40,197 nt of DNA from Clostridiaceae bacterium (GTDB taxonomy: Bacteria; Bacillota; Clostridia; Oscillospirales; Acutalibacteraceae). Under the pieces are notes generated by a model that had not been told where the DNA came from, searched no databases, and saw only the letters and a list, made by a program, of their open reading frames with translations. The stretch's first letter is position 1, and the number at the start of each line of letters is the position of its first letter. Below, in pieces: positions 21,209 to 30,105 of this stretch. A program made the position numbers and the translations under genes. The DNA lies in the NCBI GenBank assembly GCA_016295355.1, contig JAEDLK010000013.1, forward strand, positions 1-40,197, given 5' to 3'.

Positions 21209-22537
21209 ATGCAAATTGAATCTCCCCAAGATATATGGGAGCTTGTTTGTGAGGAACTAAAAAAGAAAATGACCGATATTTCCTTTAATGTTTGGATAAA
21301 AGATTTGCGGCCTATTGAAGTTCGTCCCGGTCAATTCTTGTTAGCCATCTATTCGAGCTATAAAAAAGGCATTGTAGAATCTAACTTTTTGGATATGATT
21401 CAGGATTCCATCAAGACGGTTATGGGGGTTGACATGGAGGTCACGATTGTGGTGGAGGACGAGTTCCACACACAGGGAAATATTCCGATTGCCACAACCA
21501 CCAATTCGTTTGAATCGGCCTTCACTTTTGATAATTTCATTGTCGGTTCTACTAACCGATTTGCTCATGCTGCCTCGATGGCGGTGGCCGATAATCCCAG
21601 CACCATTTACAATCCGTTGGTTATTTACGGTCGCAGCGGTGTGGGCAAAACCCATTTGTTGTTTGCCATAAAAAATCACATTGCCAAAAAATTTCCTAAC
21701 AAGCGTGTGGAATACACACGTTGCGAGGATTTTACCAATCAACTGATTTCCAATTTACAACAAGGTCGGTTGGGACTTTCCTCCATGAACGATTTTCGTA
21801 ATCGCTTCCGCAACACCGATGTGCTGTTAATGGATGATATTCAGTTCATTGCCGGTAAGGAATCCACCCAAGAGGAATTTTTTAATACCTTTAATGCTTT
21901 ATACCAAGATCATAAACAAATTGTGGTAACCTGCGACCGTCCGCCGAAGGATATTAAATCCTTGGATGACCGGTTGCGTTCTCGATTTGAGGGCGGCTTG
22001 GTGGCTGATATTGTGCCGCCGGACTTTGAAACCAAGGTCGGTATTATTCAAACCAAGGCACAACAGCTCAATATTAAAATTCCCGATCCCGTAACCTTTT
22101 ACATTGCCGAACATATTCAGGATAACACCCGTCAGTTGGAGGGCGTGGTTAAGAAAATCCAGGCGCTTATCCTTATTGACCAAAAAACGCCGACTCTTTC
22201 GGTGGTTCAAGGATTTATTCGGGATGTCGTTTCAGATACAAAACCCGAACCGATTAAGGTTGAACAAATTATCGCCGAAGTGAGCAGGACTTACAATGTT
22301 TCGGAAAATGATATTTTGTCCACCCGTCGAACGGCCGTTTTAGTTAAAGCACGTCAAGTGGCTATGTATATAGCTCGTGAAACGACCGAACTTCCCTATA
22401 ACGCCATTGGAGAGGCCTTCGGGAAAAATCACACCACCGTGCTGTATACCGAGAAAAAGGTTAAGGAAATGATGCAAAAAGATCCTCATGAGAAAATTGT
22501 GATAGAAGATATCATTAAAAATCTCAAAGCCGAGTGA
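21209..22537 (+). CDS. dnaA: Chromosomal replication initiator DnaA
   Basis: DnaA binds oriC, oligomerises with ATP and opens the origin for helicase loading. The 442-residue protein has domain I (1-85), a short linker, the AAA+ domain with Walker A GRSGVGKTHL (141-150), Walker B VLLMDDIQF and sensor regions, and the C-terminal helix-turn-helix whose signature GKNHTTVLYTEKKV is the consensus DnaA-box reader. ATG 21209 has GGAG 8 bp upstream; an out-of-frame ATG at 21204 was set aside. It leads the block dnaA-dnaN-yaaA-recF-remB-gyrB-gyrA. Confidence 0.98.
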   Translation: MQIESPQDIWELVCEELKKKMTDISFNVWIKDLRPIEVRPGQFLLAIYSSYKKGIVESNFLDMIQDSIKTVMGVDMEVTIVVEDEFHTQGNIPIATTTNSFESAFTFDNFIVGSTNRFAHAASMAVADNPSTIYNPLVIYGRSGVGKTHLLFAIKNHIAKKFPNKRVEYTRCEDFTNQLISNLQQGRLGLSSMNDFRNRFRNTDVLLMDDIQFIAGKESTQEEFFNTFNALYQDHKQIVVTCDRPPKDIKSLDDRLRSRFEGGLVADIVPPDFETKVGIIQTKAQQLNIKIPDPVTFYIAEHIQDNTRQLEGVVKKIQALILIDQKTPTLSVVQGFIRDVVSDTKPEPIKVEQIIAEVSRTYNVSENDILSTRRTAVLVKARQVAMYIARETTELPYNAIGEAFGKNHTTVLYTEKKVKEMMQKDPHEKIVIEDIIKNLKAE

Positions 22538-22538
22538 A

Positions 22539-22558
22539 TGTTTTGCACCAAATTAACA
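22539..22558 (+). repeat. 20-bp direct repeat in the dnaA-dnaN gap, copy 1
   Basis: TGTTTTGCACCAAATTAACA begins right after the dnaA stop. It recurs with one difference at 22677-22696. It does not resemble the consensus DnaA box. Confidence 0.6.
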
Positions 22559-22612
22559 AACATAAACTTTTTTTTATGAACACAGCGGTTAGTTATTATT
22601 TTTCAATGCGAG

Positions 22613-22642
22613 TTATTAAGAAATTATTCATTCTGTTATAAA
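22613..22642 (+). promoter_or_regulatory. Possible extended -10 promoter of dnaN
   Basis: TGTTATAAA (TATAAA at 22637-22642) has the TGn extension, with a weak -35 (TTATTA, 22613-22618) at 18 bp. dnaN may also be read from the dnaA promoter. Confidence 0.35.
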
Positions 22643-22676
22643 ATCTGAAAAATGGCTGATGATACAGGCTTGTCTG

Positions 22677-22696
22677 TGTTTTGCACCGAATTAACA
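22677..22696 (+). repeat. 20-bp direct repeat in the dnaA-dnaN gap, copy 2
   Basis: TGTTTTGCACCGAATTAACA matches copy 1 at 19 of 20 positions, 138 bp downstream in the same orientation. Confidence 0.6.
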
Positions 22697-22799
22697 TCCT
22701 ATACTAATGCAGCTATTTTATAAAGTTCTTTTTTAAGGACTGCTTTTCTCATTCCCTTGGCAGGCAAAACAGATCAACACAAGAAAGGATTTGTTACAT

Positions 22800-23915
22800 A
22801 TGCAATTTACCGTAGAAAGAGAGCCTTTTTTAGAAGCTGTTTCCCGTTTATCCAGAATTGTCAGCAACCGAACCTCCTATCCTGTTTTAGAGGGAATTTT
22901 CCTTTCGGCAGAACAGGGTCGGCTGACCATGATTTCTTACAATTTGGAAATTAGCTTAAAGAAAGTGGTTTATGCCCGTACGGTCGAGGACGGAGAAATT
23001 GTGCTGTCGGCTCGTTTATTGTCCGATATTATACGCCGGATGGATAGCACCACTGTGGAATTGAGGCTAGATGAAAAGAAAAAGTGTCGGATTACCGGTG
23101 GCAGTGCTGTTTTTGAAATTGAAACCATGGATGCTGCGGATTTTCCGGAGATGCCTTCCTTTATTGACGGAAAACAGTTGAATATTTTCGGCAAGGAATT
23201 GTTGGAAATGACTTCCGGTACGTCTTTTGCCGTAGCGCCGGTTGAGGGCAGCCGTCCGATTTTGATGGGTATCAATATTTCGGTAACGGACAACCTCTTA
23301 AAATTCGTTGCTATAGACGGTTTCCGTTTGGCAATCCGTCGGTTAAAGATTGCCAACAGCGAAAATATGAATTTTGTGATTTCGGGAAAGAGTTTGGATG
23401 AAATTATCCGCTTAATTACCAATCCGGAAGAAGAAATTCAAATTTTGATAGGGTCTAAAATGATTTCTTTCACGGTTAACGGCTATCACATGGTTTGCAG
23501 ACTGATGGAAGGCGATTTTGTGGATTATGAACGCACTATTCCAAAAGAATTCAAACAAAGATTGGTTGTTAAGGTGCAGGATATTTTAAGTGTTTTGGAA
23601 AGAATTTCGCTTTTAATCAGTGATTCCTTCTCGACACCCGTTCGTTGCTATATGGAAGAAGAACAGATTATTTTTAACTGTGTAACCGGCATGGGTAAAA
23701 TTACCGAGACGTATCAATCGGATTTAGAGGGTGATCCCTTTGAAATCGGTCTTTCCTCCCGTTATTTAACCGAGGCGCTCAAGGCCACCGGCGACGATAT
23801 GGTACAAATTAAGTTTGACGGTTCCAGACAAGGAATTGTCATAACACCGCTTTCGGGTGATGACTATATGTATATGATCATGCCCATGAGGTTAAGCAAT
23901 AATGATAACCGTTAA
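22800..23915 (+). CDS. dnaN: DNA polymerase III sliding clamp (beta)
   Basis: The ring-shaped homodimeric clamp tethers polymerase and other proteins to DNA. The ATG at 22800 follows AAGAAAGGA and gives 371 residues, normal for the family; the frame runs 3 codons further upstream with TTG. The three-domain structure is supported by the family-typical N-terminus MQFTVEREPFLEAVSRLSRI, the FLISGKSLDEI-like segment (residues ~195), and the C-terminus MYMIMPMRL, which forms the partner-binding pocket. Its 3' end overlaps the next gene by 14 bp. Confidence 0.97.
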   Translation: MQFTVEREPFLEAVSRLSRIVSNRTSYPVLEGIFLSAEQGRLTMISYNLEISLKKVVYARTVEDGEIVLSARLLSDIIRRMDSTTVELRLDEKKKCRITGGSAVFEIETMDAADFPEMPSFIDGKQLNIFGKELLEMTSGTSFAVAPVEGSRPILMGINISVTDNLLKFVAIDGFRLAIRRLKIANSENMNFVISGKSLDEIIRLITNPEEEIQILIGSKMISFTVNGYHMVCRLMEGDFVDYERTIPKEFKQRLVVKVQDILSVLERISLLISDSFSTPVRCYMEEEQIIFNCVTGMGKITETYQSDLEGDPFEIGLSSRYLTEALKATGDDMVQIKFDGSRQGIVITPLSGDDYMYMIMPMRLSNNDNR

Positions 23916-24117
23916 TATCAAAGAAGAATGGATTCGTTTGGATTCTTTGCTGAAATTGGCCGATATGGTTTCGACAGGCGGCCATGCCAAGGTCGTGATT
24001 CAAACCGGACAGGTCAGTGTGAATGGAGAAGTGTGCCTGCTGCGAGGAAAAAAAATGCGGGAAGGAGACACGGCTTCATTTAACGGAGAGCAAGTGACGG
24101 TAGGTCATGGTAGTTAA
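23902..24117 (+). CDS. yaaA: S4-domain RNA-binding protein YaaA
   Basis: This 71-residue protein consists of one S4 RNA-binding domain (WIRLDSLLKLADMVSTGGHA, QVSVNGEVCLLRGKKMREGD). It is always found between dnaN and recF in Firmicutes; binding to the ribosome or rRNA is suspected. It overlaps dnaN by 14 bp at its start and recF by 11 bp at its end, so the three are translationally linked. Confidence 0.93.
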   Translation: MITVNIKEEWIRLDSLLKLADMVSTGGHAKVVIQTGQVSVNGEVCLLRGKKMREGDTASFNGEQVTVGHGS

Positions 24118-25177
24118 ACAACTGAACGTTCATAACTTTCGAAATTTGGCCGATGTCACATTTTTTCCGAATGACGGGATGAATGTCATTTGCGGCGAAA
24201 ATGCCAACGGAAAGACAAATTTGATTGAAGCCATTTGGATGTTTACCGGCGCTAAGAGCTTTCGGGGTAATAAGGATGTAGAATTGCCTACGATCGGCCA
24301 AGAAAAAGCAGGGCTTTCTCTGCTTTTTGAGAGCGGCGGAGTGGAAAAGGAAGCAACCATTGAAATAACCAATCGCCGAACGGCAACGTTGAACGGCAAA
24401 AAGCTCTCGGGAGCGGCCTCCTTGGCCGGACGGTTTTATGCTATTGTTTTTTCACCGGATGATATTGGTTTGGTGTCGGATGGACCGGCACACCGTCGGC
24501 GGTTTTTGGATTTAGCGATTTCTCAGCTATATCCGCCCTATTTATCTTTTTTAAGGCAGTATAATCGGTCGTTATTACAAAGAAATACTGTGTTAAAGGA
24601 TATTAAAAAAGGTCAGAGCAGTCATGAGCTTTTAGATTTGTTTGAAGAGGAGCTTGTGCGTACCGGTACCGAAATTTTATCCTATCGCAAACGGTATATA
24701 GAACAATTAGGACCGGTGGTCGGTCAAATTTATGACGGGATTTCCACCGGAAAAGAAACTTTATCACTACGGTATGTATGTTCCGCAGCGTCACAGGATT
24801 TCCGTGAAGCTTTATTCAAAGACAGAACCGTTGCCTGCTTAACCGGCGTGACGGCGGTCGGCCCGCATCGGGATGATTTGCAGTTTTGTGTGAATGGGAC
24901 GCCGGCTCGTGCTTTTGGTTCACAAGGGCAAAAAAGAAGCGTGGCTTTATCCATGAAATTGGCCGAGGCGCAGGTATTAAAGGAAGTAACCGGTGAATTT
25001 CCGGTGGCACTGCTTGACGATGTGATGAGTGAATTGGATCCCGGCCGACAGAATTATGTACTGAATCATATTAAGGGCTGGCAGGTTTTTATCACCTGCT
25101 GTGACCCGTCGGATACGGCCGGATTAAGTGAAGGAACCATGTTTTGTATGAAAGACGGACAGTTTGTGAATCTGTGA
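24107..25177 (+). CDS. recF: DNA replication and repair protein RecF
   Basis: This SMC-like ATPase acts with RecO and RecR to load RecA at single-strand gaps. The 356-residue protein has an N-terminal KQLNVHNFRNL segment, Walker A GENANGKT (residues 30-37), the ABC signature SQGQKRSVALSMKLAE, and Walker B/D-loop VALLDDVMSELDPGRQ. ATG 24107 lies within yaaA. It is the usual neighbour of dnaN at the origin. Confidence 0.96.
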   Translation: MVVKQLNVHNFRNLADVTFFPNDGMNVICGENANGKTNLIEAIWMFTGAKSFRGNKDVELPTIGQEKAGLSLLFESGGVEKEATIEITNRRTATLNGKKLSGAASLAGRFYAIVFSPDDIGLVSDGPAHRRRFLDLAISQLYPPYLSFLRQYNRSLLQRNTVLKDIKKGQSSHELLDLFEEELVRTGTEILSYRKRYIEQLGPVVGQIYDGISTGKETLSLRYVCSAASQDFREALFKDRTVACLTGVTAVGPHRDDLQFCVNGTPARAFGSQGQKRSVALSMKLAEAQVLKEVTGEFPVALLDDVMSELDPGRQNYVLNHIKGWQVFITCCDPSDTAGLSEGTMFCMKDGQFVNL

Positions 25178-25200
25178 CGGATCAACACAGCATGACTTTG

Positions 25201-25224
25201 TGATGAACAAAAAAAGGTTCATCA
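25201..25224. other. Hairpin between recF and remB
   Basis: An 8-bp perfect stem TGATGAAC/GTTCATCA with an A-rich loop lies directly ahead of the remB ribosome-binding site. With no T-run, it is more likely an mRNA-processing or translation element than a terminator. Confidence 0.35.
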
Positions 25225-25242
25225 AGAAAGGAAGATATCCCT

Positions 25243-25503
25243 TTGTATGTTCATTTAGGTCAGAATACCGTGGTGCGGGCATGTGAAATCGTCGGTATTT
25301 TTGATTTGGATAAAACCACCGTATCGGCCAAAACCAGAGATTTTTTAAGTAAGGCAGAAAAACGAGGTGTAATTTCGGTCGTGTCGGACGGTCTGCCGAA
25401 ATCCTTTGTGCTTTGCGCCGATCATGTTCGGCAAAGTCGTATGTATTTGTCGGTGCTACAGCCATCCACGCTTATCGGGCGTATGAAATTAACCGACAAG
25501 TAA
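25243..25503 (+). CDS. remB: RemB / YaaB, DUF370 family regulator
   Basis: This 86-residue DUF370 protein is related to RemA, a DNA-binding activator of biofilm matrix genes in Bacillus. The family start MYVHLGQNTVV places initiation at TTG 25243, supported by AAGAAAGGAAG ~9 bp upstream. The AKTRDFLSKAEKRG and KSFVLC segments are typical. It always lies between recF and gyrB in Firmicutes. Confidence 0.92.
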   Translation: MYVHLGQNTVVRACEIVGIFDLDKTTVSAKTRDFLSKAEKRGVISVVSDGLPKSFVLCADHVRQSRMYLSVLQPSTLIGRMKLTDK

Positions 25504-25507
25504 CCAA

Positions 25508-25537
25508 TTGTTGTGAAATACAGGAATATCGTATAAC
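25508..25537 (+). promoter_or_regulatory. Possible gyrB-gyrA promoter
   Basis: TTGTTG (25508-25513) and TATAAC (25532-25537) are 18 bp apart, in the 66-bp gap after remB. Confidence 0.4.
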
Positions 25538-25569
25538 GGTTTATTTGAAAAAGTGAGGGAAAACAAGCA

Positions 25570-27519
25570 ATGAGTGATAGAATCAACGAAGCGGCTGCTC
25601 AACAGTATGACGAAAACTCTATACAGGTGTTGGAGGGACTGGAAGCGGTTCGTAAACGGCCGGGTATGTATATCGGCTCAACGGGGGAACGAGGTCTGCA
25701 CCACTTGGTGTATGAAATTGTTGATAACTCGATTGACGAAGCGTTGGCCGGCTTCTGTGATAAAATTTCGGTCACGCTGTTGGATGACGGCATTGTGAAG
25801 GTTGAAGATAACGGTCGTGGTATTCCTGTCGGTATCAATCCGCAAAAGGGAATTCCCACCGTCACGGTCGTTTTTACCATTCTTCATGCCGGCGGTAAGT
25901 TCGGCGGCAGCGGCTACAAGGTTTCGGGTGGTTTGCACGGCGTGGGCGCTTCGGTTGTGAATGCTTTGTCCGCCTTCTTGGAGGTTACCGTGAAGGACGG
26001 TAAGCATATTTACCGTCAGCGGTATGAAAAGGGTAGTATTGTTTCGGATTTGACGGTCATCGGTGATACCGATGACCGTGGCACGACCGTTGTTTTTAAG
26101 CCCGACCCCTCTGTTTTCACCGACACTACGGTTTATGATTACGATATTTTGTTAAAGCGTTTGCGTGAGCAGGCTTTTTTGAATGCCGGTATTCGCATTG
26201 TTCTAAAGGATGAGCGTACCGACGCAAGCATTCCCACCATTGGCAAGGAGGACGATTTGCATTTTGCCGGCGGTATTCGTTCTTATGTGGATTATTTGTT
26301 AGAGCAGTCCAAAAAGGATTCCATCATTGACGAAAATATTTATATTTCGGGTGAAGGCAAGGATGAATCGGCTGAAATGGCCTTTTTGTGGTCTACCGGC
26401 TATGATACCAGAATTATGTCCTTTGCCAACACCATTCATACGGTCGACGGCGGTACCCATGAGGCCTCCTTTAAGAATGCGTTGGTGCGAACCGTTAACA
26501 GTTATGCCCGTAAATTCCGCTTTCTAAAGGACGGCGATGCCAATTTAAAGGCCGACGACATTTGCGAGAGCTTGATTGCCGTTGTGTCGGTGAAGTTGGT
26601 GGACGCCCAGTTTGAATCTCAAACCAAGGCCAAACTCGGCAACACCTCTATCGGACGCACAGTCAGCAATTTGGTGACCTCCAAGCTGATGGATTATTTA
26701 GAGGATCACCCGGCGATTGCCAAAATCATTGTGGATAAATCCATTGCGGCGGCCGGTGCTCGTGAGGCCGCACAAAAGGCACGGGATGTGTCCCGAAGCA
26801 AAAACAGCCTGGGCGGCAAGGTTCGTATGCCCGATAAATTGAGTGACTGTATTTCGGACGACGCCACAAAAACAGAACTGTTTATCGTGGAGGGCGACTC
26901 CGCCGGAGGCAGTGCGGCTGATGGACGAAATGCCACCTATCAGGCCATCTTACCGCTTTGGGGTAAAATGCTGAACGTCGAAAAAGCCCGTGTGGATAAG
27001 GTGTACGGCAACGATAAGCTAACCCCGGTGGTGGTGGCACTCGGAACCGGAATTGCCGAGAATTTTGATATTAGTAAATTGCGGTACGATAAAATTGTCA
27101 TTATGGCCGATGCCGATGTTGACGGTTCGCATATCCGCACGCTGTTGCTGACCTTTTTCTTCCGCTATATGCCCGAACTCATTGAGACGGGACACATTTA
27201 TTTAGCACAACCGCCGCTCTTCAGAGTGTCAAAGGGCAAAAAGCACTATGATGCCTTTACCGAGGAGGAAAAAGCCAAATATATTGAAGAATTCGGCGGT
27301 CAGGCCGATGTTCAGCGGTATAAGGGTCTTGGTGAAATGGATCCTGAGCAGTTGTGGGAAACGACCCTTGACCCCGAACGCCGCACCTTCTTAAAGGTGT
27401 CGATGAGCGATGCCGAATTGGCTAGTCAGACCTTTACCATGCTGATGGGCGAGGATGTCGAGCCGAGAAGGGTCTTTATTGAAGAAAACGCAGTCTTTGC
27501 GACCGATTTGGATATTTAA
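25570..27519 (+). CDS. gyrB: DNA gyrase subunit B
   Basis: This is the ATPase subunit of DNA gyrase, which introduces negative supercoils. The 649-residue protein has the GHKL ATP site (EIVDNSIDEALAG, VEDNGRGIPV, GGLHGVGASVVNALS) and the TOPRIM motifs EGDSAGGSA and ADADVDGSHIRTLL. The usual PLRGKILNVE appears as PLWGKMLNVE, a variant I associate with Ruminococcaceae-like Clostridia. The ATG follows GAGGGA. gyrA begins 18 bp downstream. Confidence 0.97.
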   Translation: MSDRINEAAAQQYDENSIQVLEGLEAVRKRPGMYIGSTGERGLHHLVYEIVDNSIDEALAGFCDKISVTLLDDGIVKVEDNGRGIPVGINPQKGIPTVTVVFTILHAGGKFGGSGYKVSGGLHGVGASVVNALSAFLEVTVKDGKHIYRQRYEKGSIVSDLTVIGDTDDRGTTVVFKPDPSVFTDTTVYDYDILLKRLREQAFLNAGIRIVLKDERTDASIPTIGKEDDLHFAGGIRSYVDYLLEQSKKDSIIDENIYISGEGKDESAEMAFLWSTGYDTRIMSFANTIHTVDGGTHEASFKNALVRTVNSYARKFRFLKDGDANLKADDICESLIAVVSVKLVDAQFESQTKAKLGNTSIGRTVSNLVTSKLMDYLEDHPAIAKIIVDKSIAAAGAREAAQKARDVSRSKNSLGGKVRMPDKLSDCISDDATKTELFIVEGDSAGGSAADGRNATYQAILPLWGKMLNVEKARVDKVYGNDKLTPVVVALGTGIAENFDISKLRYDKIVIMADADVDGSHIRTLLLTFFFRYMPELIETGHIYLAQPPLFRVSKGKKHYDAFTEEEKAKYIEEFGGQADVQRYKGLGEMDPEQLWETTLDPERRTFLKVSMSDAELASQTFTMLMGEDVEPRRVFIEENAVFATDLDI

Positions 27520-27537
27520 GGAAAGGAGGAAACACCT

Positions 27538-30102
27538 ATGAAAAAGAGAGAAACCGTAAATTGGCCGGCCGATGAAGAAACTCGCATTGAGCCGATAGAA
27601 ATTGTGGATGAGGTTCGCAACAGTATGTTGCAGTACGGTATGTCGGTGCTGGTCGGTCGGGCCTTGCCGGATGTGCGAGATGGCTTAAAGCCGGTACATC
27701 GCCGGATTATTTACACCATGTATGAAAACGGGTTGACCCCCGATAAGGCTTACCGTAAGTGTGCCGACACTGTCGGTACGGTGCTTGGTCGGTATCATCC
27801 GCACGGCGATGCCAGCGTATACGATGCTATGGTGCGTATGGCACAGGATTTTTCACTGCGCTATCCTATGGTAGACGGTCACGGCAATTTCGGTAACATC
27901 GACGGTTATCCGGCCGCCGCTTACCGTTATACCGAATCCCGTATGAGCAAATTAGCGCTGCATATGTTGGATGATATTGAAAAGGAAACCGTTCCTTTTA
28001 TGCCCAACTATGATGACCGCTTGAAAGAGCCTGTGGTGTTGCCGGCTCGGTTCCCCAGCCTGTTGGTCAACGGCAGTGACGGTATTGCCTTCGGTATGGC
28101 CACCAAGATTCCGCCGCATAATTTAGGCGAAGTCGTGGACGGTATGTGCTATTTGATTGACCATCCCGATTGTGAAGTGGGCGAGCTTTGTGAGTTTATT
28201 AAGGGCCCCGATTTCCCCACCGGCGGTATCATTATGGGTCGAAGCGGTATCCGTGCCGCCTATGCTACCGGTAAAGGTAAAATTATTTTGCGCGGCAGAA
28301 CCGAAATAGAAGAACTGCCGAACGGAAAAAACCGCATTATTATTACGGAACTGCCCTACAAGGTCAACAAAAAGGATTTGGTGAAGAAAATCTCCGATTT
28401 GGCCAACGAAAAGCGCATTGAAGGCATTGACGATGTGGTGGACTACTCCTCCAAGCGGGATGTCGGTATTCGCATCTATGTGGATGTCAAAAAGGATGTC
28501 AACCCCACGGTGGTGCTGAATAAGCTGTTTAGCTATACCGAATTGCAGACCTCTTACGGTGCTATTATGCTGGCATTGGTGGATAACCGCCCGAAGATAT
28601 TGACGCTCAAAGAAATGCTGGAGCATTATATTGATTTCCAGTGCGAAATCGTGGAAAACCGCACGCGGTTTGACATGAAGAAGGCCAAGGAACGGGCGCA
28701 TATCTTAGAGGCCTTAAAGACGGCTTTGGATGCCATAGATGAGGTCATTACCATTATTCGTGCCAGCAAAACGGTGCAGGATGCCAAGGATGGTTTGAGT
28801 GAGCGGTTTGGTTTTGACGATGTGCAGACAACCGCCATCGTGCAGATGCAGTTGGGCAAACTGGCCAACTTAGAAAAGCAAAAAATTGAGGATGAACTCA
28901 AAGAAAAACTCGAATTTATTAAGGATTGCGAAGATATTCTCGGCAGCCACGGTCGTATTTTGGATATTGTCAAGACCGAGGCACTCAATCTGCGGGATAA
29001 ATTTGCCGATGACCGCCGTACCGAGATCACCGATGTGGCCGGTGAGGTGGACATTGAGGATTTAATTCCCGAGGAAGAATGCGTCATCACCAAGACGGTC
29101 AACGGCTATATTAAACGTCTGCCGGCTGATACCTATACCGTACAGCATAAGGGTGGGCGGGGTATTATGGGCATGACCACCCGTGAGGATGATGTGGTAG
29201 AGAACATGATGTGCTGTTCTTCGCACGATGAAGTTATGCTGTTTACCAATTTCGGTCGTGTGTATCGCCTGAAAGCCTATGAGATCCCGCAGGCAAGCCG
29301 AACCGCCAGGGGCATTAACGCTGTAAACCTGTTACAGTTGCAACAGGGAGAGAAGCTGTTCCGGGTGTTATCCTGTGCGGAAGCCACCGATGAAAGCTTT
29401 ATTTGCATGATTACCCGTAAGGGTGTTATCAAGCGGACCCGCTTTACCGACTTCATGCACATTCGCCGCAGCGGTATCATTGCCATCAATTTGAGCGAGA
29501 GCGACGAACTGGCCTTTGTTCAGATGACCACCGGACAGGATGATTTGTATGTGGCGACCCGAAAGGGTAAGGGCATTCGTTTTGAGGAGAGCCAGGTGCG
29601 ACCGATGGGTCGTACCGCCGCAGGTGTTCGTGCCATTCGTTTGGCTGAGGATGATGAAGTTGTGGCTATGGATTTGTGCCATGACGGAGATGTGCTGCTG
29701 ACCGTGACCGAAACCGGCTACGGACGAAAGAGCCTTATATCCGATTACCGTCGTCAGAGCCGCGGCGGCAAGGGTACCACAAACTATCGCACAGCCTTGT
29801 ACGGTGATGTGGCCAATGTGTTGTGTGTAAATGACGATGAAGATGTCATCATGATTGCTTCTGACGGTATCATCATTCGTATTCCGGTGGCGGAAATCAG
29901 TTTGTTCGGCCGCCCGGCTAAGGGCGTTCGTGTGATGCGTGTGGCCGATGGCCAAAAACTGTTATCGGCCGCCTGCGCCATGCACGATGATGCCGAGGTG
30001 ACCGATATGCCCGAGGCGCCCGAGGCAGATGCCGGAGATGTCGGCACAGAACCGGATGAACCGGAAGATGTGACCGAAACAGAGAACGGAAACGAGGCCT
30101 AA
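27538..30102 (+). CDS. gyrA: DNA gyrase subunit A
   Basis: This is the DNA cutting and rejoining subunit, 854 residues. The catalytic Tyr is Y131 (AAAYRYTESRM). The C-terminal beta-pinwheel contains the GyrA-box QSRGGKG, identifying it as gyrase rather than ParC. A 45-residue Glu/Asp-rich tail follows. In the quinolone-resistance region HPHGDASVYDAM, the position of E. coli Ser83 is Ala92 (followed by Ser93), while the Asp87 equivalent is present (D96). AGGAGG precedes the ATG. gyrB is directly upstream in the same operon. Confidence 0.97.
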   Translation: MKKRETVNWPADEETRIEPIEIVDEVRNSMLQYGMSVLVGRALPDVRDGLKPVHRRIIYTMYENGLTPDKAYRKCADTVGTVLGRYHPHGDASVYDAMVRMAQDFSLRYPMVDGHGNFGNIDGYPAAAYRYTESRMSKLALHMLDDIEKETVPFMPNYDDRLKEPVVLPARFPSLLVNGSDGIAFGMATKIPPHNLGEVVDGMCYLIDHPDCEVGELCEFIKGPDFPTGGIIMGRSGIRAAYATGKGKIILRGRTEIEELPNGKNRIIITELPYKVNKKDLVKKISDLANEKRIEGIDDVVDYSSKRDVGIRIYVDVKKDVNPTVVLNKLFSYTELQTSYGAIMLALVDNRPKILTLKEMLEHYIDFQCEIVENRTRFDMKKAKERAHILEALKTALDAIDEVITIIRASKTVQDAKDGLSERFGFDDVQTTAIVQMQLGKLANLEKQKIEDELKEKLEFIKDCEDILGSHGRILDIVKTEALNLRDKFADDRRTEITDVAGEVDIEDLIPEEECVITKTVNGYIKRLPADTYTVQHKGGRGIMGMTTREDDVVENMMCCSSHDEVMLFTNFGRVYRLKAYEIPQASRTARGINAVNLLQLQQGEKLFRVLSCAEATDESFICMITRKGVIKRTRFTDFMHIRRSGIIAINLSESDELAFVQMTTGQDDLYVATRKGKGIRFEESQVRPMGRTAAGVRAIRLAEDDEVVAMDLCHDGDVLLTVTETGYGRKSLISDYRRQSRGGKGTTNYRTALYGDVANVLCVNDDEDVIMIASDGIIIRIPVAEISLFGRPAKGVRVMRVADGQKLLSAACAMHDDAEVTDMPEAPEADAGDVGTEPDEPEDVTETENGNEA

Positions 30103-30105
30103 AGC

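Noticed and set aside
26730..26999. Two exact DnaA boxes (TGTGGATAA at 26730-26738 and 26991-26999)
   Set aside because: Both lie within gyrB and encode Val-Asp-Lys in frame; two sites 260 bp apart inside a conserved gene are best explained by codon use rather than an origin.
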